A DNA stretch of 64,000 bases, from contig OX638132.1 of the NCBI GenBank assembly GCA_951804985.1, positions 105,804,526-105,868,525 of the forward strand, in the 5' to 3' direction. A program made the position numbers and the translations under genes. Origin of the DNA: Dryomyza anilis. Taxonomy: Eukaryota; Arthropoda; Insecta; Diptera; Dryomyzidae. Below are positions 46,001 through 58,125 of this stretch, piece by piece (the stretch's first letter is position 1; every line of letters begins with the position of its first letter). Below the pieces are notes generated by a model that was not told the DNA's origin, made no database searches, and saw only the letters and a program-made list of their open reading frames with translations.

Positions 46001-47230
46001 TTGCGATGCCTTTTCTTTCGAAATATGACGTGCTCAATTAATTAAATGCCTCGTAAAATTATTCACATCTCGGATGCTAATACTTGAGGTGGACTGGACT
46101 GGAATGCTGCTGCTGTGGAGTTGGTTGGTTGATGCATGCAGGATAAGCCTTGGCATCATTTTTCTTTGCCATGCTACCAAGACGTGCTGAATACAACTTC
46201 GTGTGGACAGCAATGAGCTACCGGTGTTTTTGCCAAATGGAGCCCGTTGTAGCTACAAGTCCAGGTTATGATAACCAGTCTAATAGATGCAGGAATGTGA
46301 GCAGAAAACATATTAAATGTTATCATCGAAATAACTGAATGCATGAGTTTCTCGTATTTAGTTAGCAGTCATTAAATTCGTGTACTATAATAAAAATAAA
46401 TTCCACATTTTAAGGGTTTAAATGCCATTAAAAATGTTTGCATTTAATATTATTTTAAGCATTTTAATAACACACAATAACCGGAGTCATAACTTATTAG
46501 ATTTGACATTTTTATGTTTTTTGTAAGCCCTGCTTTTTTTTGGTCGTGCACCGTTACCTCTTCGCGTACCATTTTTTGCAATTATAACCGCTACATGAAA
46601 AACATTAATCCTTTTTACAATATCCGCTTGTGGCGATTTTATTTACTCATATTTTCTAAATTTATATATATTTTTATTTATGTTTTTATTTTATTTTCCC
46701 CCAATGGCAGGCAGCATGTGAAGCGTGCGCCATTTGGGAGGTGCGCTTTGGGGGCACCATAAAAAATGGCATAAGTCGTAAATTTTACATTTGAAATGTG
46801 TTTCATTTGCTCTCATGTAAATTACCTCACAATTTCATTTTTGTGGCTCTGCTTTTTTATTATTTCTACTTTAGTTAAAGCATTTTATGGCTCCACTTTG
46901 TTGGGCCGAGTGTATTTTTCTAATATTTCACATCGTTGACTTCAAAAGGATAATCGTAAAAGCGAAAAAGCGCATAAAAATAATAAAATTTATCTGATTT
47001 CTGCCCTCACAGCGCATAAAACAAATGAAAGCCATTTAATTGTTGGCCATTAAAAGACGATTTTTAACTGGCTCTCGTCCGTTCGTTCGTTCGCTCGTTG
47101 GATACATTAGGCCCGAACACAAATGCAAAGAAAAGGCTTATTTTATGGTTTATTTCTGGCTGGTTTAATGGCGAAGATGCAGCGTGTTCTTTGCACCAAG
47201 GTGGACGTGAGGAGGACTTTAGGTTTTAAA
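46001..47230. other. Single-copy island
   Basis: Moderately balanced sequence with CGTTCGTTCGTTCGCTCG near 47080. Frames of 62-82 codons are domain-free. No gene called. Confidence 0.4.
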
Positions 47231-47739
47231 CACATTATTCACTGAAATTTATTGTGATTTTCTAATGCGCAAATATTAAAATTTTGTTTGGGTCAAGTAC
47301 ATTTGGACAAGTACCTATCTATTAATGGATTACGATTTGAATAGATCTATGGTGCCCTGCTTCATAACATAGCATATAAGGTTTTCCGATGTGGTACCTC
47401 GCTGTTATACTAAGTTGGGTCCTGATTAGCCTATCTCAATCAGAAATCTGATATATCGTTGGGTTACATCTTCATCATTTTCAGACTATGCTCTGGCTCT
47501 TTTTTATCTTCTAGACAAAACCTTGGCAGGAACCTGATGAATTATTGATAGGTGTTCCCCGTAGGTGTCCTGTAAGAATTCTAGGATTATAATGCAGTCT
47601 CTTATATGGTCCAATAAGCTCTCCATTATAGCTTGATCTGACATCTTCGTGTTATACTAGGTTGGGTCCAAATTTACTGATTGTGTTTAGATTGTAGTTA
47701 TTGTGGTTGCGCTAGTTAATTTCCATAGAATATCCACCA

Positions 47740-48785
47740 GGTTTATCTCAGTCAATATCTTCTAAACGTAGGCTCATTTTTTAGTGATTCCAAAGTAGTT
47801 TATTTCCCGCAAAATTCATTAAATTCGGTCCAGTGGTCCTGGAGAAATCGGCTGATTAGTCAATATTTTCCTAAAACCTTCATATCTTCTGAAATGAGCG
47901 TTGTAGAGGGGTCAAAGTCTGCGCAATTTGATAATATATTTTAAAATAGATTTTTTTAAATAACAATTTCTCAAATCATTCATATCGTCACTATAATGCC
48001 AAAGGGTGAATGTGCAATTTTTGACATTTGATATATTTTAAAAAAAAAAAATTCTCAAATCATTCATATCGTCACTATCATGCCAAAGGGTGAATGTGCA
48101 ATTTTTGATATTTGCGTTTTTTTTACAATTTTAAATGTAGTTTATCATCAAGTATGCTGCGCCACAAAATACAAAACCAAAAGGACATATTTGAAAAACT
48201 GAAAATCTTGTCATGCCAAAAGGGCGAATATTTTCGTTTTTTCGCCATAACTTTTTATTGGTATAAGATAAAATAGTGGTGTAAAGGCATTTATTGTTTG
48301 TTTTGAAAGCACCTATCGATCTGCATCATTAATTAAAAATATTTTACCAAACATTAATATGCCATTTGTTATTTTCAGGAATTTTTTTTTTTGCCAAAAT
48401 ATTTGTAATTAATAATGCAGATATATAGGTGCTTTGAAAACCAACAATAATTGCCTTTACATCACTATTTTATCTTGTACCATTAAAAAGTTACTGCAAA
48501 ATTTATAAAATTCGGTCCAGTGATCTTATAGAAATCGGCTGATTAGTCAAAATTTTCTTAAAACCTTAATATCTTCTAAAGGGAGCGTCGCACAGGGGCC
48601 AAAGTCTGTGCAATTTTTATGAATTTTAAAATCGATTTTTTCAAATAAAAATTTCTTAAATATGTCATATCTTTTAAACGGGTCGTCGTAACTAGGTTTA
48701 TTTTTTAGTGAGTTTTAGTGAGTAGTAGTTTATTTACTGTCCAGTAGACCTGGAGAAATCGGCTGATTAGTCAACATTTTCTTAA
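47740..48785. repeat. Composite repeat block including foldback family F, copy 2
   Basis: Three copies of AGAAATCGGCTGATTAGTCA lie at about 47841, 48530 and 48753, two preceded by AAATTCGGTCCAGTG. Two ~84-bp tandem units with CATATCGTCACTATMATGCC lie at about 47980 and 48065. From 48187 the family F module (GAAAATCTTGTCATGCCAAA, CGCCATAACTTTT, AAAGGCATTTATTGTTTG) appears, with its inverted partner at 48400-48490. Family F may be inserted in another repeat. Non-coding. Confidence 0.6.
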
Positions 48786-48789
48786 AACT

Positions 48790-51550
48790 AAATTTGTCAG
48801 CGATTATTCATGTTAGCTGTTCCCCAATTTGGCAATGTCCTGTAAGAATTCTTAGATTAGACATTCTTCGAATCTACATATATTATATCTTCCAATAAGA
48901 GTTTATTTGTTTCGCTAGTTTCTCTTGTACAATTTTGAAATTGCAATTTCACAGGCAATTTCTGGACCTATATAAATTCTAGCCAGTTTATTAGCTATTT
49001 CTTCCAGGTGGTAACGTTATTTGTCAAGGCTAGTTTTTCGTATCAAGAGGTTATCTTATTGATATCGATTATGATGACCGTAAATGTAACTAAAACTGAA
49101 CTGGTAAGCGAAACCGTTTCAATATAGAATTTTTATAAAACTCATTCTTAGTCTTGTCGTAAAACAAATGTTGTTCCTTCAGATTTCAACCCACTCTCAC
49201 TATGGACAGACAAGAAGTTTTTAATTTTATTAATTGATTTATGCGATCGTTTGATTATCAGTTGAATTATTTTTATATCTTACTAAATAAGCCGATTATT
49301 ATGTGTTCGTCATCGTCATCGACGACTACAACGACACCATAAACAACACATAGTAATTGTGATTCGTCTCATTTCAATTATTTATTCCGAACAAGTCGAA
49401 GTACTCAAGAAATAATAAATAAAAGAACGACGGACGGACGGCTGGAGGACCGCACGAAGGAAGTCGTCGTGCTTTGATTTATGGGTTTCTGAGCCGTCAT
49501 GTGACATTTGTAATTACTCACTCTCTGCGCGTCCCAAAGACGCGACTGCGATCTTCGGCCAGTGGTGTGAGCGGGCAACACTCCTTGCAGCAAGCAGTTC
49601 GTCAGTTAGTCAGTCAGTCAGCCACTCACTCAATCATTCGTTGACTGGAATCTCTCGGGAGTTATGGGCCAAAATAGCGAGCCAACGTTTGAAGCCTTCG
49701 GGGAATCAGTCAACAACGCGTTGTGTGGTTTCATCGAGCAGAGCAAAATGCGCGCCTACGACAAAAATGCTGCTGGTTTTTTATTATTTGTTTGGTTTGG
49801 CTTGGTTTGATTTCAGTTGTTTGATCAATGATCGCGTCGCCTGTGGCTGCGCCTGCGCAGGCCCATGCGACAGATCAGTCAGTAATCGGAAATCAGTTAA
49901 TGATTCCATAGATCTGTAGAGGCGTAGCCCAGTGTGTGAGTGACAATCACAACAATGCGCGGGCTGCCATTGTTTGGATTATGTGGTGCTGGTGGTGCTG
50001 ATCATGATGATCGCGATCGTTCTTTGGAAACGATTCGATGTGTATTAAGGCCGTCCTGGGGGATTAGCTGCGCATGTGCGTTGTGCGGGCAAATATCTCG
50101 TTAAATTGACAAATTGAGGGCGTGTATAAGGTGGGCGGCAATGCTGATCGCGACAATGACAACTCTGCATAGTGCTCATTACACTGCGCCGCAGCAGAGT
50201 GCGCTCTTTTGTGAGTTTTTGGATGTTTGGTAGATGTTTGTAATGAAGGTTGAAATTTGCTGATCATCGAGATCGCATGATCGACAGGCGATTCACTTAA
50301 GCGGAACAACGTTGTCTTTTAATTAGCATGTCAGAATCCACTCAGCGGCGATGCTGTTGTTGCTGCTGCCGGCCGCTGTCGGCAACGCCCTGAAATGTTG
50401 GCCAATTGATCGGGCGCTCAAGTGCTTTTCGCAGGAATCCGGCGAGAGGTAGCAGCGGCAGCAGTGGCGTGACTTGCAGTTTGGGAACCTCTGCTGATGG
50501 AAGAATGGGCGGCGGCTGACTGCACTTGGGGTCAAGTGCTTGCTCTAGAAGACGAAGAAGCAGCGCAGCACCACATATTGATGAACGCAAAACCATAACT
50601 GAAAGAAGACTGCCTGAGTGAGTGACTTCTTGTTGAAGTAAACTAATTTCGTTGTGTATTCGGTAACATGAGGTTCTGACGTATTTATTAGCTGCGAGCT
50701 GGGTCTTCTCTTGGCCACGCTAATTGCATGTTACGGCTCAAAACGTACCGAAACTGTTTTGGTTGTTTTGGTGTTTGTAGATCTATAATTAGTTGGATTT
50801 CTTGATTGGTTTTATGACGGAAAATCGCAAATCTTATAGATAGCTTCGTTTTGCAATACACATGCAAAGCTGATTAATGTCGAGATTAGCAAAGAAGAAA
50901 AAGTAGCGGAAAATAGAAATAAGATAAAGATGAGGCTATAAATTATACAGCCAAAACATCCGTTAAACGAAATAAAAAAAACACATGAAAAATCTTCATT
51001 TTACGATTTTTCACTTGGATTCCAGTTGAATTACACGAACGTGTAGCAAGTTTCTCTGAAGCTTTTCCTTTGACATTGCGATAAACCATTTCGCTGGATA
51101 CTTCGCTGCTACTACTGCGGATACAATTTTATTATATACCAAGATACACAGATACGTAGTAGATACGAGGATGATATGCTGTGTGGATACTCTACAACAA
51201 CAATTACACTCACATATACACACTTGTCACACACACACACTAACATGCAGCAGATACTATATACACCCTATGCAGATACAGATATTGAGATACAAAGTGA
51301 GCAATTGTAACGGCGATGCGCGCAACAATGAAATAAATATTTAGAAGGAAAAATAAATGAATGAATAAATAAATATATAAATACATGAAAGGAGCAGTAG
51401 CAGCATCAGCCGAATAAGATGAAGAAAACTTGCAGAAATACATTCGCAAAACACAGCTACACTCGTACAGATACTTCTCATGGATACAAAGACACTCAAC
51501 GTAAAATAATGGTAGACAGTAAATATATTGGTCAATATTTCCAGACTAAA
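48790..51550. other. Single-copy island, possible regulatory DNA
   Basis: The part 49300-50650 is the most GC-balanced, with GGACGGACGGCTGG, AGTCAGTCAGTCAGCC, GTGGTGCTGGTGGTGC and TGTTGTTGCTGCTGCC runs. Frames of 62-92 codons are overlapping and domain-free. The part 51000-51450 is rich in CACACACACAC (51230-51239) and GATACA words. No gene supported. Confidence 0.4.
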
Positions 51551-52063
51551 TTGATATCACTAAATTGATAGAAGCTTTCAAAAGATGTGTTATTTTTATA
51601 TATTCGAATTGTTCACCGAGACAGTTCAACTCCGAAGCAATTACTCCCATTACATATTATTTTAAAAAATCATTTAAAAATTTAATATTCATTAGGAAGA
51701 ATTGTTTCAGGTATGGATTTTCAGGGAGAGAATGGGTAGAATGTATTTGTGAGGAATTGTCTTGTGATAGAATTTTCACAAGGCAGATTTTCTGAAGATA
51801 AATGTCTGAAAAAATTCTCTGGTGAGAGAAAGAATGTTTTGCTAAGAAAATGACTATAATATGAATTGAATAACGAATTAATTCTCATAAAATACCTATC
51901 AAGGAAGATTTTTCTGGGAAAGAATTGTCAGCAGAAGAGTTTTTCTGATTCTCCTAATTTGTTATTTTATTATTTTTATTTTGTCGCTGTGATTTGTCTC
52001 TATGACTTGAGAAAAGTCAAAATTGTTTATGGGAAGACTGAATTTGCTAAATTTTGATATGCA
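51551..52063. other. AT-rich DNA with GAAGAATT-like words
   Basis: 51680-51960 has repeated words such as GGAAGAATTGTTTCAGG, GAGAGAATGGGTAGAATG and GGAAAGAATTGTCAGC. They resemble degenerate forms of the GAATTCTACSGGGAA array of Helitron element 2. No ends found; possibly a relic. Confidence 0.3.
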
Positions 52064-52275
52064 CCCAGAAAAAATACTATATAAAGAATAGTTCTTTATT
52101 ATTAAAAATAATCAATTGGATAAATTATTATTTAAATCGGAAAATACCATTAAATAGAAAATACCATGACATTGTCATTGAGTTTATATGAAAAGATTTA
52201 TTTTTTGTATACTATCAAATCAATAATTATCCTATTGACCAATTTTAATGGGCTTTGAGGGAATTTTTTTCTGGG
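52064..52275. mobile_element. ~215-bp MITE, CYCAGAAAAA family
   Basis: CCCAGAAAAAATACTATATA at the left and TTTTTTTCTGGG at the right. The interior matches the reverse complement of the copy at 62.6 kb over nearly its whole length, including CATGACATTGTCATTGAGTT. Confidence 0.8.
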
Positions 52276-52636
52276 TATAATGAATATTTTGGAATTTTAT
52301 CGGAATTTTTTATCGGAAATTGATGAAATATTATTTTAAGATACTAAAACTAAAAATCGACATATTAGATTTTGCTGCATATTAAGCTAAAGTTGAACTG
52401 TTTTTGTTTTGAATTTTAGTATATAGAACAATTTTTTTCTTGTAATAAGTTTTTTTTTATTAATATTTGGCATTATTGATAATATTAAATACTCAAATAT
52501 ATCTTTGTTTTGCTTCGAAATTTTAAACATCTAAAAATTTTTGAATAATGTAAAATTCTGAATTCGTTTTTTTCACTTTGAGTTCTTATATCTGCGTGAG
52601 TTTTAAAGATATTGCGCTCAGGTAACAATATACTGG

Positions 52637-53655
52637 ATATCGTCACTGTCATGCCAAAGGGGCGAATGTGCATTTATAAAAATATTGGGAAATCAAATTT
52701 TAAAGTTTGAAGTGCTTTAAAAATTAGGTAAATTTATATTTTGTTTAATTTTTCTGTTATTTTAGTTTATTCGTCAATTATTATATCTTTAGATTTGGAC
52801 AACCTACTGAATTATAAATATGGATTTTGTGAGGCTACATCCTGATCAAAACGCAAATATTTCTGTTTTTTATGATATAACTTTTTATTAGCGCAAGATA
52901 AAATAGTAATGTAGAGGCATTAATTGTTTGTTTTTAAAGCACATATCAATCTGCATCATTAATTAAAAATATTTTGTCAAACATTAATTTGCCATTTGTT
53001 ATTTGCAGGAAAAAATGTTTGGCAAAATAATTAAATGATGCAGATCGATAGGTGTTTTGAAAACAAATAATAAATGCCTTTACATCACTATTTTATCTTA
53101 TACCAATAAAAAGTTATGGCGAAAAAACGAAAAGATTCGCCCTTTTGGCCTGACAAGATTTTAAATTTTTCAATTTCGCCCTTTTGGTTTTGTCTTTTGT
53201 GGCTAGAAATACCCAAAAAAATGACACGCGCTTTTTGCACAGCATACATGAGGATAAACTACATTCAAAAATGTAAAAAAACGCAAATGTCAAAAATTGC
53301 ACATTCGCCCCTTTGGCATGATAATAATAATAATAATAGTTTGGCGCTACAGTCCTGTATAGAACTTCGGCCGAGCTCTCTCACCATTTTGAGCTGTGCG
53401 TGTTATATTTGTACTCAAAGTGGTGGGACCTACAGTTTATTGCCGAATCCGAACGGCGGGTGAGAGCTTTTCATAGGCAATGTTTTACTCTCGTAGGTTT
53501 GCCATTTACTGCCGAGAGGTAGCGCGGTATAGAAAAATGTTTCTATGGAAAGATGTTGTTAGCCCCAGTCCAGGCTTGAACCGGGGACCTTTCGGCTCGC
53601 AGTCCAACGCACTAACCACTGAGCTACCGCGGCTACAGGGACGATATATTCTTTG
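52637..53655. mobile_element. Foldback element family F, copy 3, split by a SINE
   Basis: The left end ATATCGTCACTGTCATGCC with AAAGGGGCGAATGTGCA is matched in reverse complement by TGCACATTCGCCCC + TTTGGCATGA ending at 53321. The outermost bases of the right end (GGGACGATATAT) appear only after the SINE at 53322-53637. The interior has a large hairpin: GCATTAATTGTTTGTTTTTA and CAATCTGCATCATTAATTAA left, and the complement right around GATGCAGATCGATAGGTG. Non-coding. Confidence 0.7.
53322..53637 (-). mobile_element. tRNA-derived SINE family A, longest copy, nested in foldback element
   Basis: Minus strand: GCCGCGGTAGCTCAGTGGTT (A box region), B box GGTTCAAGCC, then a body with GAGAGCTCTCACC-like and CCCGCCGTTCGGATTCGGCA words absent from the 33.7 kb copy, and an (ATT)n tail. 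The 33.7 kb copy therefore has an internal deletion of about 45 bp. A frame of 115 codons on the plus strand over this area is a chance product. Confidence 0.85.
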
Positions 53656-53749
53656 TATTTTTAAGAAAAAAAAGATTGTGTTACTTTATTTGTTTCTGTG
53701 TTATGGAAGATATAACAAAAGTCCATTTTTTTCATTTTCAATTTCGATT

Positions 53750-54235
53750 TTGAACGTCCATAAGTAAAATTCTTTACAAGTCTTCAAGCTATAATTAATT
53801 TGAACTTATAACTGAATGAATAACCCATACCTAATTTTGCTGCTGAATATGGATGAACCTGGCCGCTGGAGGCGTAACAGCTGATTTCAGTCAAAATTTT
53901 TGGCTTTGTACGTTCACAACTAAAAACTTTGAAAAGTTATTAAGCTAAAATTGATTGTAGCTAATAGATACTCTTTCACTGAATGAATACTCTTTCACAC
54001 TATATCCCCCTTTGCAGCCAAATACTGTATAACTTGAACGCTGGAGGCATTATAACTGAATTAAATCTGAATTTTTGATTTTGAACGTTCACAATTAAAA
54101 ACCTTTAAAAGTTTTTAAGCTGAAATTAATTTTATCTTATAGCTGAATGAATAACCTTTCATTCCATATCCACTTTTATAGCCAAATAGTTCAACATCTG
54201 ACCGATAGCGGCCGCGGTCGAAGAGAACTTTTTTT
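53750..54235. repeat. Three degenerate tandem units, period about 160-175 bp
   Basis: GAACGTCCATAAGTAAAATT (53753), GTACGTTCACAACTAAAAAC (53909) and GAACGTTCACAATTAAAAAC (54083) each precede AAGCT..AAATT..TTT, and then GAATGAATA. GCTGGAGGC occurs in the spacer of the first two units. Ancient tandem array or nested repeat. Confidence 0.6.
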
Positions 54236-54294
54236 GTAAACTTATTATTAAATGCTGTACATAATTCAAAATTCGGTACACTTACGAGTATATG

Positions 54295-54320
54295 CCCATA
54301 CTCGTATATACGAGTATGGG
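54295..54320. repeat. Perfect 26-bp palindrome
   Basis: CCCATACTCGTAT followed directly by its reverse complement ATACGAGTATGGG. A TTACGAGTATATGCCCATA lies just before, giving a third partial copy. Confidence 0.9.
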
Positions 54321-56990
54321 TACTCAAATGAAAGGGAATTTTTAGCTATTAAAAGTTTGTAGTTATTTTCAGAATTTGTAAACCCTGGAGACCTCTGGAT
54401 CACTTTTAACGGAGACCTCTGGATCACTATAAACGGTAACCGACTATAACATTCATAATTCTTACTAATTTGAAATTCTTATACTTTTCTTAAAAATTTA
54501 AAATAAATAACATGCTATATGTTATCCCAATTTTAAGATTTGACTGTTTTTAATTTCTGACATTTTGTAGACCACAGCAAATATCTAAAAATATTTACCA
54601 CTAAATTAGACATTATCGTATACCATAATAATTTTTGTGTTCTTGTATTACTTTAATAACTTTTTGGTGCCAGTGTGGTCCCAAGCCCAACACATTTATA
54701 TTTCAGCGGAGAAGGCTCGTATATTATCATAAAACAGGGGATGCGAAAAGTCGGGTCGTAAATCTTCGAGATAACATTTTATGCGAAACATTTCTTCTCA
54801 TTCCTCGACTGTCAGTGGATGAAAAGGGGCAGCACAGCGAGCGATGCGCATTGTGTGTGGGGGGGTTAGGTGGAGTGGTGGGAGTTTTCGCTGGGGGATG
54901 ACGCCTGGGCAATTTGGAACTTTTGTTCCAAGCGAATGTTATACGTTGTGTGCTTTTATTTCTGGCAATTTTTCGTATTATTGCAGTATAATTTAATGGG
55001 TGACACTTTGTGACGAAAAACTACTTTTTAAGAATCCATGTGAGATGCGAGATTTTTGCAAAAATTAAAAACCTAACTTAGCAAATTCAGTTGAGATTTT
55101 TTTTATGTTCTTTCTTTGTTTCATGTTGTGTCAATTTAGCCAAAATATATCATTAGTTTAAGCTTCCCTTGAAGCACTTTAAGAGGCCAGTGCGCAGTCA
55201 ACACCCTCGTGTAGTCTCAAAAACACCCTTGATTGCGACAAATCCAGGGGATTTGCTGCCGCTCAGTGTGGATGCTGCCCCCCAGACCCAGACCCAGACC
55301 CAGTGCCACGGCACGGCACGGCCATTCTATTAAATTAAACCCTCAGAGCGTAAAAATCACTGCTGCAACAACAATAACGACACAAACATCAGGACCAAGA
55401 ATTGAACATTCGAGTTTGCGAGGATTCAAGGATTCGAGTGACGTGTGCCGTGTGCCGTGCGGCAACTCTGACTGTGGCTGCGGGCGAAGGAGTGGGGTTT
55501 GGATTGCGTCCCTGCCACAAACGTCGTAAAGTCGTTACGTTTTACGAAACGAAACGAAACGTAAAAACGAATGTTTAACTGCACAATTGAGATAAGATGA
55601 GAGATACGCAAGTGTATCTCTGTTCTCTGTGCATGAACTCGAATATATCTGGTTTTTGTATCTGCGCCGCGCCGCCGAACATAAAGCCAGCCAAACGTCG
55701 AGCGAGACAAAATCTCATCTCATCGCAATGATGCTGAAGATTGGCAGATTCAGAGGGTGGTGGCGATGGCGTTGGCTATGTGGTTGGTGAAGATGAAGAA
55801 TGTGGAGGTGGAGGTGTTGGTGAACGTTAGGGGACGGGCAGGACTGGGGGACTTGGCAGAACTGACAAGTGATTCCAGCGAAACAGTAAAAAGTGTTGGC
55901 GAAAGTCTTTCGACATCCACAATGGCGGATGAATTTATTACACTTGTGTTGGTGCGGATGTGTGTGTGTGTCTTTGAATAGGTGGAAATGCTATGTCTTT
56001 TGGTGGACGTACTATTTGGAACACTGGGAGTGGCCGACAATGTTGACAACAATTATTTATAGCAGATTTTTACACATATTTTCGTGCAACAAACTAAAGT
56101 AATTATGTTCTTTTTGTACAGAGATTAGTTCATTAAATGAATCAAAATTACAAAGTTGGGTTGGTATTTTTAAGGATATTTAATTTTTCTACTTCAACGT
56201 TTTTACTTTTTTGTCTTATGAGGGGCTTAGGTTGATAATTTTCGATACCACATACAGTTTATTTTGAAATTAACACATTTAAAGGTTCCAAATCTATCTC
56301 AAATTCATAGAAAGTATGAAGATGAAGAAATATTTATTCCAATATATATTTTTTTCAATAAATAGGGAACAGTCTAAAGATGCCGACTACATATTAAAAC
56401 ACTTTTCGGAAATAAAATGGGTTATCTCTTTATTGATTCGAATTCTACAACTACTCAGTCGAGTTGAACGTTTTAATCAATTCCCGATGTTGAATAATTT
56501 GGTACTTTAAACTACACTCTAACAAAAATTATCAGAATTAACTACTATTGTGATTTAATACTAATTTCATATATGCGAAAGGGGGCGAATCTTTATATTT
56601 TTTTTAAAAACAGCAGATTTATTTTAACCGATAAAAAAATGACTATGATTGTGTCCTGCGGAATTTTTTTGTTTTTGTTATTTTTAGATGGACAGGATAT
56701 GCAATGTTGGTGTTTTGTACGAATAGTAGTTTCTTGAAAGATTTTTCACAGCTTTGTTAGGGGATATAATTAAATTCTGTTGATACAGTTTTGATAAATA
56801 TAATATGCAAGATTAACTAATTTTATGAATTTATAACAATAATGCATTTTTTACTTTCAAAAATGCTGTTTAACAATAAAAACATTTTTTTGTGGAATGC
56901 ATTTCTGGAGATTTCGATATAATACTCTATTAGATCTTGAAATGGGATCTCCACTTTTACTATGAGAAAAATTGCAAATAATAAATTATA
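54321..56990. other. Mixed non-coding DNA with single-copy island 54600-56100
   Basis: The island has GGGGGGTTAGGTGGAG, CCCAGACCCAGACCCAGACC (55278-55297), GAAACGAAACGAAACG (55547-55562), and a GGTGGAGGTGTTGG region. Opposed frames of 98-100 codons near 55.2-56.1 kb are domain-free. The rest is AT-rich. A GACCTCTGGATCAC doublet occurs near 54391 and 54415. Confidence 0.4.
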
Positions 56991-57543
56991 CCACACCAAA
57001 TCGACCAGCGGTTGGAACTCACCTTCTTCGATTTCAATGAAATTTTGGGAATTGATAAAGGATATTGAGACATGCACTTTTTTTTTTAAATATGATGCCA
57101 TCAAAATACCATCTTGAAATTTAGCATGAACATTTACAATAAATTGACGAAAATTTTATGTTTTTTTTTTCAGAATTTTAAAAAGGGTTCTTTTTAAGGA
57201 CCACAATTTTGAAGTGCAAAGATAATGACTACGGGCCATATGTTAACGTTTAAAAGTTACAACTTATTTTTTCGAAAATCTTGTTCTATTAGCTTTAAAA
57301 CGAGTTATTAACGGAGTTTCTAGCATTTCTATTTCAAGAGATATTTAAATATGAACCACCATACAAAAGTGATTTTTTGTCCTTTTTTTCCAACTTTGAG
57401 CCACTGTATCTCTGGAAGTAGTGGTCGGAAAAAATACAAAAAAATTGTTTGTGTTCTCGATACTCTTTATCAGTTGCCAAAATTTCATTAAAATCGAAAG
57501 GGTTAAATCTCAAATTTCACTTTTTTTGGTCGATTTGGTGTGG
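56991..57543. mobile_element. 553-bp MITE with 16-bp terminal inverted repeats
   Basis: CCACACCAAATCGACC at 56991-57006 and its perfect reverse complement GGTCGATTTGGTGTGG at 57528-57543. The interior is AT-rich and non-coding. Target duplications are not obvious. Confidence 0.75.
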
Positions 57544-58125
57544 AATGGCCCATATATAAAATATACCGCTTCGTTATGCTAAAATTTGTATGGATCATTT
57601 TATGAAAAAAAAAATTCTTCTAGAGTTGGAGTGTATCTGCAATACACACTGATATATGAAATTGGTGAAAAAACATTGGGTACACTTCAGATGAAATGCC
57701 CCATATATGGTACATACGAAGAAATTTTTATATATGAATTTAGTCAATTTCAATCTTTTACATAACCCTCATATTTGCGATATCTGCCATTACTCTCTTT
57801 AGTAAAATTTTTTCGCATATAAAATAAGATGAAATCCTTAAACAATATAACCGACTCAGATCCACTCATCAAACAGCATAATAACAAATATAGATTTCAC
57901 CATTTTTAAAACAATCTTTTAATTTTTTTAAAATCCCGCTTCAAGGGGGATGTTGAAAAGCAGTATTAAAAAATGTTCATCATGAACATACGATTGTCTA
58001 TAACGTGGGCTAAAGGTTTCAATTGCCTATTACGTGACTGGTGAAAACAGAACTTGTCACTTTATTAGTCCAAACTATGCAGAAAGGAGACCATTGGTAC
58101 CGAATAAGGACATGTTCTTGAATAG
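57544..58125. other. AT-rich non-coding DNA
   Basis: CCCATATAT words recur at 57551 and 57702, with a TCTAGAGTTGGAGTGTAT segment shared with 45.5 kb. No gene. Confidence 0.4.
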
